NCBI GenBank assembly: GCA_964610205.1
Contig: CAZSVI010000119.1
Coordinates: 1-11,318 of the forward strand
Source: CAZSVI01 sp964610205
Lineage (GTDB): Bacteria > Bacillota > Clostridia > DSM-8532
DNA length: 11,318 bases
Direction: 5' to 3'
Position numbers and translations under genes: made by a program. Positions 5,856-11,318 of this stretch are shown here, piece after piece. Below the pieces are notes generated by a model that was not told the DNA's origin, ran no database searches, and was given only the letters and a program-made list of their open reading frames with translations. The stretch's first letter is position 1, and the number at the start of each line of letters is the position of its first letter.

Positions 5856-7265
5856 TTGAAGCCAAAGAATAAACAGATAAATTTCATATCCGCCATATCA
5901 AGCCTTTGGCGGTCAAGGGATGAACTGAGTCTTCGCAACGTACGTAAAAGTCACCTGCATTACACGTTGTCTATTTTTTTCTGCATTGCTTTGGCGGATA
6001 TGCCGTCTTCGTTCATGCTTTCGGATGAACGTTTCTTTGGATTGAATTCGTCTACACTGATGAGTCTTGCCTATTGCCTTTCAATAGCGACAGTAATTCT
6101 AATCCGCCGCCGGGATTTTTCATGGTTTTTTCATGCAAGCAGCATACTTACCGCTTTTGGGTTCCTGCTGTGGATTATACTTCCTGCCGGAATCCCCAGG
6201 CTTTTAGCCGGTATTTTCTGCTGGTTCGGATTGGGAGGCTGCGCGGTCAGCGCTACATTTGCATATGTCTTTATCCTGATGAATGCCGAACGTATGCTGG
6301 GAATTTTATTATCTACCACAATTACTGCGCTAATTGTTTTATTGCATGAAGGAGAACTTGCCGGCAGCATACTTACATATATATTACCCGTGTTTTTTGT
6401 TGCCGGCGTTATATATTGTATTTCCCGTTTCCGCCACGAAGATTTTCCGGAACCTTCCCCGGTAAAGGAGCAATCGAAACCATCCGAACAGGGAGCTATT
6501 CTATTTTGTTTCATTTCCTATTTCGCCGTTACGATATTTGGTGAATCCATGCTTGCAGTAGACGGAGGCCGAACATTTTTTTCCGTGGGGATGCTTGTAT
6601 CCGTTTTTTTTGTCATTATTATCCAGATTGCGTTTACCCGAAGTGTCTGGCACATCTGGAACCTGTTTCTTGTTTTAGCCGCAATAGGAGTTCTCTTTAT
6701 GTCCATGGAACCAGACAGCCTATCCCATCTGTTTGGCTCGGCGATATTCGGGGCAGCTACGGGGATGGGCTACATAGGACTTATATATCTGTCAGGAGGC
6801 GTAGCAAAACGCTCCGGCAGTATGTCATTCTTAAAGAAAACTTTGCTTTTGGCGGCGCTTGTGGCCATTATAGAATATGGGGCGGCAGGAGTTTTAATAA
6901 ACTTTTTTCCACATCAGCTGTCAATGATAGTACCTGTTCTGGTAATACTCCTATTGCTGACTTTCATATTGTTTTCTCCGATTTTTTTCAGAATCCTCTT
7001 TGCACATGATTGGATGAGTGAATTTCATCATCCGGATATCGGTTCGGAAGAGGACCGATTTGAGCATCTTGGGTTATCACCACGTGAAAAACAGGTTTGT
7101 GCGCTTTTACTGGAAGGATATACCCTGAAGCGGATTTCCGATTCCCTGGGCATCGGCTATTCAACCGTTAATACCTATTGTGCCGGCCTGTACCGCAAGT
7201 TGAATGTTAAAAGCCGCGCAGAGCTTTTTATCCACTTTAGTTCAAAACCAGATAGCAGTGATTAA
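5856..7265 (+). CDS. Membrane-embedded LuxR-type transcriptional regulator (12-helix sensor, C-terminal HTH)
   Basis: The 469-aa product combines a polytopic membrane part with a DNA-binding domain. A TTG start at 5856 is supported by AAAGGA 7 nt upstream. About twelve hydrophobic segments are visible between residues 33 and 382, in two groups of six separated by a charged loop at 191-212 (RFRHEDFPEPSPVKEQ). This is an MFS-like layout. Residues 406-460 are a LuxR/FixJ helix-turn-helix: LSPREKQVCALLLEGYTLKRISDSLGI then STVNTYCAGLYRKLNVKSRAEL. This architecture occurs as orphan regulators in Clostridia and Eggerthella relatives. The membrane part probably senses a small molecule or envelope state, but the ligand is unknown. 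Neighbours are a divergent SLH surface protein and a convergent lipoprotein, both envelope-located and therefore candidate targets by inference. The stop codon directly touches repeat copy B. Confidence 0.88.
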   Translation: MKPKNKQINFISAISSLWRSRDELSLRNVRKSHLHYTLSIFFCIALADMPSSFMLSDERFFGLNSSTLMSLAYCLSIATVILIRRRDFSWFFHASSILTAFGFLLWIILPAGIPRLLAGIFCWFGLGGCAVSATFAYVFILMNAERMLGILLSTTITALIVLLHEGELAGSILTYILPVFFVAGVIYCISRFRHEDFPEPSPVKEQSKPSEQGAILFCFISYFAVTIFGESMLAVDGGRTFFSVGMLVSVFFVIIIQIAFTRSVWHIWNLFLVLAAIGVLFMSMEPDSLSHLFGSAIFGAATGMGYIGLIYLSGGVAKRSGSMSFLKKTLLLAALVAIIEYGAAGVLINFFPHQLSMIVPVLVILLLLTFILFSPIFFRILFAHDWMSEFHHPDIGSEEDRFEHLGLSPREKQVCALLLEGYTLKRISDSLGIGYSTVNTYCAGLYRKLNVKSRAELFIHFSSKPDSSD

Positions 7266-7439
7266 TATAACAAGGGACCAAAATGGGCCCCCGTCCCACC
7301 TCTATAGGTGGCGGGTACAGATTTCCTCTTTCAGGTGGTGGGCATATCCCCCACCTCAATATAACAACCTTGGAGCAAAGCTCCAAGAACGTTGTTACGG
7401 TGTGTAGTAATTGCTTGTGCAATTATTTCCGTTGTTATA
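7266..7439. mobile_element. MITE-like structured repeat, copy B (174 bp)
   Basis: It is bounded by TATAACAAGGG at the left and CCGTTGTTATA at the right, near-perfect terminal inverted repeats, with TA at each edge that could be the target duplication. It matches copy A at 3224-3504 in reverse orientation. It carries three stems: TTGGAGC/GCTCCAA, the GGTGG/CCACC stem and CCACCT-ATAG-AGGTGG. It starts at the base after the LuxR-type stop codon and ends 25 bp before the WG-repeat gene stop, so it may serve as the terminator for both convergent genes. No transposase is present. Confidence 0.75.
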
Positions 7440-7463
7440 AAATTGATGCAAGGGGAAATCATA

Positions 7464-8447
7464 TCATTTCATGTTTTCAACAGATGCCGGAGCCAGACCC
7501 TGTTTGAATATATTTGCAGCATTAAATCGCGGTTCAATAACAAATGTACCTGTCTTATCAATATATCCCCATTTACCATCCTGCTGGCTGCCTTCCATAA
7601 CAGGAGCCAACCCTTCACTGAATTCTAGCGCGGCGGCAAATTGAGGTTCGATAACAAAATTGCCCTGCTTGTCAATATATCCCCATTTACCATCCTTTTG
7701 ATTACCAACCTGTACGGCAGCCAGCCCGTCATTGAACGGAGTTGCCCATGTAAAGGCTGCTTCTATTACAATATCACCATTTGCGTTAATATAACCCCAA
7801 TCGGATGTGTTTTCCTTACCCACCTTAATAACACTGAAACCTTCACTGAGTGCCCCGCAGTAGGCATACTCTGCATCTACAACCACTTTGCCGTCTCTGT
7901 TGATTATACCGGTTAACGGATCCTGTAATGAACCTGTACCATAAACAGCATAATCCTCACTAAAAACAGAAGCGATATCAAATTGAGGCTCCAGGATGAT
8001 TTCCCCTGACGTGTCTATGTAGCCGTACTTTTCAATATCCGTAAATTTAACAGGAGCCATTCCTTTATTAAAGATTGAGGCATCCAGGAATTCCTGATCA
8101 ATTGATTTATTCCCCTGCTTGTCTATGAATGTCCACCTGGCATTATTCCCGTCGCCAGTCATTACGGGCGAAAGGCCTTCGGCAAATCCTCGTACCCTGT
8201 CATATTGAAAGTCGATTACCAGTTCACCACTGTAATCAATATATCCCCATTTGTAAAACTGGGAGTTTCCTGTCATCACAGCAGCCATATTATCATTGAA
8301 AGGGTAAGCATTATCAAACCTGGGCTTGATTACGAAATTGCCCTCTTTGTCTATATAACCATAATTATAGTCAGGCTCCATTGAACAGCCTGTAAATAAA
8401 ATACTTGCAACGACCAAAAGAATTGATATCATAATTATTTTTTTCAA
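7464..8447 (-). CDS. WG-repeat lipoprotein
   Basis: The 327-aa product is a predicted surface lipoprotein. The TTG start at 8447 is supported by GGAGG nine bases upstream. Residues 1-21 are a lipoprotein signal peptide with lipobox FTGC (Cys21). The rest is eight tandem WG/KWG repeats of about 38 residues, starting near 29, 67, 105, 141, 179, 217, 255 and 292. Each follows the pattern (K)WGYIDKxGxxVIxPxF then an F..GLAPV element. Repeats 7 and 8 are nearly identical, while 3 and 5 have lost the WG. WG repeats are thought to form a beta structure for binding partners or ligands; the function here is unknown. It converges on the LuxR-type gene and has its own promoter at 8496-8524. Confidence 0.9.
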   Translation of the reverse strand: MKKIIMISILLVVASILFTGCSMEPDYNYGYIDKEGNFVIKPRFDNAYPFNDNMAAVMTGNSQFYKWGYIDYSGELVIDFQYDRVRGFAEGLSPVMTGDGNNARWTFIDKQGNKSIDQEFLDASIFNKGMAPVKFTDIEKYGYIDTSGEIILEPQFDIASVFSEDYAVYGTGSLQDPLTGIINRDGKVVVDAEYAYCGALSEGFSVIKVGKENTSDWGYINANGDIVIEAAFTWATPFNDGLAAVQVGNQKDGKWGYIDKQGNFVIEPQFAAALEFSEGLAPVMEGSQQDGKWGYIDKTGTFVIEPRFNAANIFKQGLAPASVENMK

Positions 8448-8495
8448 AATTATAGTCCTCCATAAAAGGTTTTTAATAAAATTATATACTAATAG

Positions 8496-8524
8496 ATTAT
8501 ACTACATAAAAAACTATAATCCAA
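8496..8524 (-). promoter_or_regulatory. Sigma-A-type promoter of the WG-repeat lipoprotein gene
   Basis: On the minus strand TTGGAT (8519-8524) and TATAAT (8496-8501) are separated by 17 bp. The start site would be near 8489, giving a leader of about 42 nt to the TTG start. Confidence 0.7.
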
Positions 8525-8742
8525 TGTATTAATATATTACTGACCTTACCTCAATAAAACAGTTCCGTCAGTTGACAAAATAAAAACATTACTTGATAGA
8601 GGGTAGTAAAGAAGGTAGAATTATACTTGAAATATAAAAATCATCTTAAAAAATAAGGAATATGATTCTACTGCAACAAGCCACAAAGTGATATTTAGGA
8701 CTTAATGGATTTCATTTTTCAAAAGAATCTAATAAACACACC
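8525..8742. other. AT-rich intergenic region upstream of the URO-D fragment
   Basis: I see no gene. TTGACA near 8573 on the plus strand has no matching -10 at normal spacing. Short open frames directly before 8743 do not match the expected upstream part of a URO-D protein, so the gene's 5' portion appears deleted. Confidence 0.4.
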
Positions 8743-9169
8743 GACGGTAAACATTCCTATGAGGACAACATCATTCCTGTGGAACAGGATTACGAAAAAT
8801 TGGGCCATCGAATAGCGACACTTGGCGGTATTGATCTTAATTTCGTATGCTAATCCAAGCCTGAGAAGATATATCAGCGTTCTGCCGGAATGGTTGAGAA
8901 AACACTCGACAGGGGCTCATACGCCCTTGGCTCGGGCAACAGCATCCTATACTATGTACCCCATGAAAACTATCTAGGAGTCCGCTCGAAAAGTCACACA
9001 CGCATCTTTCCGTCCATTTTTCCGCGTATTCTCCTGCAAAAAAAGCGTTAAATATCCAGATATTCGCCGTTTTTTTGCAGAATTTGCGCGAAAAACTGAA
9101 TTGAAAATCTGCATACCCGACTTTCCGAGCGCACTCCTAGCATTGATTTCAGCCGTGTACGATTATTGA
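8743..9169 (+). pseudogene. Uroporphyrinogen decarboxylase-family 3' fragment, broken
   Basis: About 87 codons of the C-terminal end of a URO-D-type protein remain. Recognisable stretches are DGKHSYEDNIIPVEQDYEKL, GHRIATLGGIDLNFVC, and MVEKTLDRGSYALGSGNS followed by YVPHENYL. This family includes corrinoid methyltransferase-related proteins common in Clostridia. The upstream two thirds are missing. A TAA at 8851-8853 interrupts the frame just after the GGIDLNFVC block. At codon NYL the gene is split by a 167-bp element (8974-9140). Removing the element with one CTAG gives NYLALISAVYDY and a stop at 9167-9169 in the same frame, the expected C-terminus for the family. It is not functional as it stands. 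Confidence 0.75.
8974..9140. mobile_element. 167-bp hairpin MITE with CTAG target duplication
   Basis: The 22-bp ends (8974-8995 and 9119-9140) are inverted repeats with two mismatches. They begin CTAGGAGT, continue (C/G)CGCTCG and end AAAGTC. Inside, CTGCAAAAAAA (9034-9044) pairs with TTTTTTTGCAG (9070-9080), and flanking CGCG-rich segments also match, so nearly the whole element folds into one long hairpin. There is no ORF. CTAG occurs at both outer edges and fits a 4-bp target duplication, as made by some IS5-type elements. The insertion lies inside a URO-D gene fragment. Confidence 0.8.
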
Positions 9170-9282
9170 TGAAGTCCATGAGTACTTTCAACCGTGACAA
9201 TTCTGTTTTTTATGGCATTTATTATCGACCAAAACGGGATTCCAACGTCCATAAGAAAACCTTAAGCTTAGGATACTTATGA
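9169..9282 (+). pseudogene. Probable N-terminal fragment of an IS1634-type transposase
   Basis: The 37-codon ORF begins at ATG 9169, overlapping the URO-D stop as TGATG, and ends at TGA 9280-9282. The peptide FNRDNSVFYGIYYRPKRDSN then VHKKTLSLGYL resembles the N-terminus of IS1634/IS4-type transposases, in which a short beta region leads to a conserved (K)xxxLGxLD segment. The stop falls just at that segment and the rest is absent. The family match is from memory and tentative. Confidence 0.4.
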
Positions 9283-9297
9283 ATATGCTCGGACAGG

Positions 9298-9585
9298 TTA
9301 AATATGCAGGGTTTCGGAATGGGAATCAATGATTTCCACACGGAAATCGAATTCAATAAAGCGCAGGATATTTGAAATCATGCTGTCTGCATGGGAGACT
9401 TCGTTTGAGACACAGGAAAAACCCATTTCGCAATAGTTCCACTCTTCCTGCCTGCCGGTTTCGGCAGCCGACACATTGAACTTTGAACGGATCTTTGCCA
9501 GCAGGCTTTTAATCACGCTCCTCTTGTCTTTCAAGCTTGTCATTCCGCCTATATGCAGCGTTATATGCAAAATACCTACAACCAA
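9298..9585 (-). CDS. ylxP: DUF503 / YlxP-family protein
   Basis: The 95-aa product matches the small DUF503 family, of which Bacillus YlxP is a member. The hallmarks are present: GILHITLHIGGMTSLKDKRS (4-23), VIKSL, KFNVSAAE (35-42), the SNE..H.D segment (60-67) and NILRFIE (72-78). Length is typical. The start is TTG 9585, with GGGGAG seven bases upstream. In many Bacillota ylxP lies in the nusA-infB-rbfA cluster and is linked to ribosome maturation or translation; here it is separate, behind an antitoxin-like gene only 51 bp upstream on the same strand, so this may be an additional paralogue. The precise role is unknown. Confidence 0.85.
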   Translation of the reverse strand: MVVGILHITLHIGGMTSLKDKRSVIKSLLAKIRSKFNVSAAETGRQEEWNYCEMGFSCVSNEVSHADSMISNILRFIEFDFRVEIIDSHSETLHI

Positions 9586-9636
9586 GTAAACTCTCCCCTT
9601 ATCTTAGTTTGATTTCTTTGCGGGATTTGGATTTTA

Positions 9637-9882
9637 TTATAGCGGGAGATATCGTTTGGTTTTTGGATCACGGCTGAGCTTTTCAGCTTCTAACATGGCC
9701 TCAGTAGTTTCATGATTAGGTGTCTTTACTGAAAGCTCAAAAGGAATACGTCCCTCCTTTACGACGGTTTTGGCAAATATAGTCATTGCTGTTCCCATTG
9801 ACATACCAATTTCTTCACAAAAATGATCAAACTGTTTTTTCAATTCTTCGTCCATGCGGATTGTTATATTTGTGGTTGCCAT
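9637..9882 (-). CDS. Solitary RelB/DinJ-family antitoxin
   Basis: The 81-aa product has a ribbon-helix-helix N-terminus (TNITIRMDEELKKQFDHFCE then IGMSMGTAMTIFAKTVV) followed by the family's RIPFEL segment and a short toxin-wrapping tail. ATG 9882 is chosen because GAGG lies 8 nt upstream; a second ATG nine bases earlier is too close to it. RelB/DinJ proteins neutralise RelE/YafQ-type mRNA interferases and repress their own promoter. No toxin gene follows; the next gene is ylxP. The C-terminus ends at RYLPL after DPKTK, shorter than the usual family tail, so it may have been clipped when the toxin gene was lost. It could still act as a DNA-binding regulator or protect against toxins encoded elsewhere. 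Confidence 0.8.
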   Translation of the reverse strand: MATTNITIRMDEELKKQFDHFCEEIGMSMGTAMTIFAKTVVKEGRIPFELSVKTPNHETTEAMLEAEKLSRDPKTKRYLPL

Positions 9883-9905
9883 AACATGCACCTCTTTTCA
9901 CTTGC

Positions 9906-9935
9906 ATTATACTATATTTTATGTGCTTTTGTCAA
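9906..9935 (-). promoter_or_regulatory. Consensus sigma-A promoter of the antitoxin-ylxP unit
   Basis: On the minus strand a perfect TTGACA (9930-9935) and a perfect TATAAT (9906-9911) are 18 bp apart. The start site would be near 9899, only about 17 nt before the antitoxin start. Such a strong promoter fits an autorepressed antitoxin. Confidence 0.8.
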
Positions 9936-10210
9936 TTTATGCACAGCTTTTGATGATACTTTTTATCATTTCCACCATTTTCCACTATCCATACAAATGC
10001 GAAAATCCTTTCATTTATTTTCGAATCAAGATTCTCTATTCAGATTTTAACCTGTGCACAATCAAAAACAACCTGCTTCTCAGCAGTTCGTATTCTCTTT
10101 CCAACTCATCATTGACCTACACCCCATTTTACAGACACAACAAACATCAAGTATAATGACATATCCCCCACTACCCACCTGCTGTTTACAGTGTTTTCGG
10201 TTGCACCTCG
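9936..10210. other. Pyrimidine-rich intergenic stretch, no gene recognised
   Basis: The plus strand is strongly T/C-rich. On the minus strand a 26-codon frame (10036-10116) between two stops encodes NDELEREYELLRSRL, which looks coiled-coil-like and could be gene debris, but it has no start. Otherwise nothing is seen. Confidence 0.35.
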
Positions 10211-10236
10211 TAAAAAACATAACACCGGACTGTTAT
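10211..10236 (-). terminator. Intrinsic terminator of the amidase gene
   Basis: On the minus strand ATAACA and TGTTAT form a 6-bp stem around GTCCGG, followed by GTTTTTTA. It is 25 bp after the amidase stop codon. Confidence 0.6.
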
Positions 10237-10260
10237 ACCAATATGTCTTTGCTGTAACGG

Positions 10261-11163
10261 TTAACAGATAGCATCTGGCAAATAACGTTTATTTACTTTG
10301 CATAGATAGGACCGTGTAGGATTTACAAATTGTGTATTCCGTGCTTGCATTACCTGTGCCAGAAGCATGAACGCCTCCGTATACCCCAGGCCGTATGCCT
10401 TCTCCATCCATCGGAGCATCTCGTGAACTGCTTCAAAAAATGCATCATCCGTATGCTCGCAGAAAGCAGCTGTCATGATCGTTTCATTATCTTCCATACG
10501 TACCCATTCCATGCCTGTAGGTCTTTTCATAACATCGACCTTCAAGGTAACCGTAGAGCGGCATTCAATCCCTCCGGCGCAGTCAAGTTCGCCGTCTCCC
10601 TGTATTGCGTGCGTATCTCCGATGTGAAGCATTGCTCCCGGAAATTCTACCGGCAGATATACCGTCGTACCAGCACACACCTCCTGGATGTCCATATTTC
10701 CACCGGTCGGATAGGCACCTTTTGCTGAAAGGCTACCTTGAGCCGGAGCGGTTGCCATAACACCGATCATGGGTGAAACCGGCAGGCAAATATCCTCAGA
10801 AAATTTTATTACTCCATTATGGATAGCTGCTGTTCTGGTGATATTGTTTTGCTCCTTTTTAAAAAACCTGCTAAACAGCGGATTTGATTTAAAAACCCCG
10901 GTATAGCCTATTTCTTCCGGTTCTATAGACAGGATCTGAATGGACAGCGCACTGCCGGGCATTGCACCTTCCACCTCCACGCATACTGAAGGATTAAATA
11001 ATACCCTGTTCTCCTCTATGTATTCATCTTCAGGCTTTTGAAGCCAGGTACCGGAACACAGTTCCGTCCGCACACTGAAGGTTTCTCCCGATTTTACTGT
11101 CAGTGCCGGTTTATTCTGCCCGCATATATAATTATAAACAATATTTCTTCCCGCCTGTTTCAT
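10261..11163 (-). CDS. Acetamidase/formamidase-family amidohydrolase
   Basis: The 300-aa product belongs to the FmdA/AmdA family, cytoplasmic enzymes that hydrolyse short amides such as formamide or acetamide to ammonia and the acid. Family marks are the PTGGNMD segment near 152-158, the conserved HIGDTHAIQGDGE at 180-192, and the upstream APAQGSLSAKGAYP. The length agrees with the short, Clostridia-type members. ATG 11163 has AGGAG eight bases upstream. A GTG six bases earlier is too close to that site. A terminator follows, so this is the last gene of its transcript. Substrate cannot be fixed from sequence; short aliphatic amides are the default. An unrecognised open frame overlaps the start. 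Confidence 0.88.
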   Translation of the reverse strand: MKQAGRNIVYNYICGQNKPALTVKSGETFSVRTELCSGTWLQKPEDEYIEENRVLFNPSVCVEVEGAMPGSALSIQILSIEPEEIGYTGVFKSNPLFSRFFKKEQNNITRTAAIHNGVIKFSEDICLPVSPMIGVMATAPAQGSLSAKGAYPTGGNMDIQEVCAGTTVYLPVEFPGAMLHIGDTHAIQGDGELDCAGGIECRSTVTLKVDVMKRPTGMEWVRMEDNETIMTAAFCEHTDDAFFEAVHEMLRWMEKAYGLGYTEAFMLLAQVMQARNTQFVNPTRSYLCKVNKRYLPDAIC

Positions 11164-11308
11164 CTTCACAACTCCTGTAAATTAACTCTCCAATATTATC
11201 CTTTAGGGAATTGATAATAGTAATAGGTGTCATAGACCTCTCCACATACGCAGCCCTTGTCGCATCAAGATTCTCCGTAAAATCATACCGCGGCAAAGCC
11301 GCAAGAAT
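11132..11308 (-). pseudogene. Unrecognised 3' coding fragment overlapping the amidase start
   Basis: A frame of 58 codons follows an in-frame TGA (11309-11311), runs to TAA 11132-11134 and overlaps the amidase N-terminus by 32 bp. It reads protein-like (ALPRYDFTENLDATRAAYVE, then RSMTPITIINSLKDNIGELI) but has no convincing start. It may be the C-terminus of a gene that continues beyond the window with a stop mutation, or a chance frame. I do not recognise the family. Confidence 0.3.
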
Positions 11309-11318
11309 TCAGAACCCA

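Noticed and set aside
5744..5938. 64-aa minus-strand ORF over the LuxR promoter
   Set aside because: It overlaps the promoter and start of a well-supported gene and has no start signal.
8851..8853. Stop codon recoding in the URO-D fragment
   Set aside because: The stop is TAA, the 5' part of the gene is missing and an element splits it, so decay is the simpler explanation.
9586..9636. RelE/YafQ toxin gene expected after the antitoxin
   Set aside because: Only 51 bp separate the antitoxin from ylxP, and ylxP shows DUF503 motifs with no RelE-type features.
9854..10156. Plus-strand ORFs in the pyrimidine-rich gap
   Set aside because: Their Phe/Leu/Ser-rich composition simply reflects T/C-rich DNA; no ribosome binding site and no family resemblance.

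Overview
The window looks like chromosomal DNA of a low-to-mid GC Bacillota, most likely class Clostridia. The grounds are AGGAGG-type ribosome binding sites, several TTG starts, an SLH-domain surface protein, WG-repeat and sugar-binding lipoproteins, a 12-helix membrane LuxR-type regulator and a YlxP/DUF503 protein. No rRNA, tRNA or CRISPR array was seen.

Layout. (1) 1-3200, minus strand: a sugar-type locus. It has a promoter with a perfect 16-bp palindromic operator, a 44-aa small ORF, a DhnA-type class I aldolase, a 51-aa truncated gene start, an ABC transporter substrate-binding lipoprotein and a 58-codon Cys-rich small ORF. Neither permeases nor an ATPase are present, so it reads as an eroded or split catabolic operon. 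(2) 3224-3504: a structured, MITE-like repeat (copy A) that carries an 84-bp nested insertion. (3) 3852-5231, minus: a secreted SLH-domain protein with paired ACCGGT sites in its leader. (4) 5794-7265, plus: a membrane-embedded LuxR-type regulator with its own sigma-A-like promoter. It is divergent from the SLH gene across about 620 bp. (5) 7266-7439: copy B of the repeat, inverted relative to A. It fills the gap between the convergent regulator gene and (6) a WG-repeat lipoprotein gene (7464-8447, minus). (7) 8743-9282: a graveyard. A uroporphyrinogen-decarboxylase-family 3' fragment has an in-frame stop and is split by a 167-bp hairpin MITE flanked by CTAG; removing the element and one CTAG restores the frame. 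A probable transposase start follows. (8) 9298-9882, minus: a solitary RelB/DinJ-type antitoxin followed by a DUF503/YlxP gene, behind a consensus promoter. (9) 10211-11163, minus: an acetamidase/formamidase-family enzyme with a terminator just downstream. An unrecognised open frame overlaps its start and runs toward the window edge.

Functionally, the window mixes sugar uptake and aldol cleavage, cell-surface proteins next to a membrane-bound regulator, and amide hydrolysis. These are interspersed with small non-autonomous elements and broken gene ends. The strongest novelty is in the two element families and in the regulatory architecture around the aldolase operon and the LuxR gene. I did not find a complete new multi-gene system.
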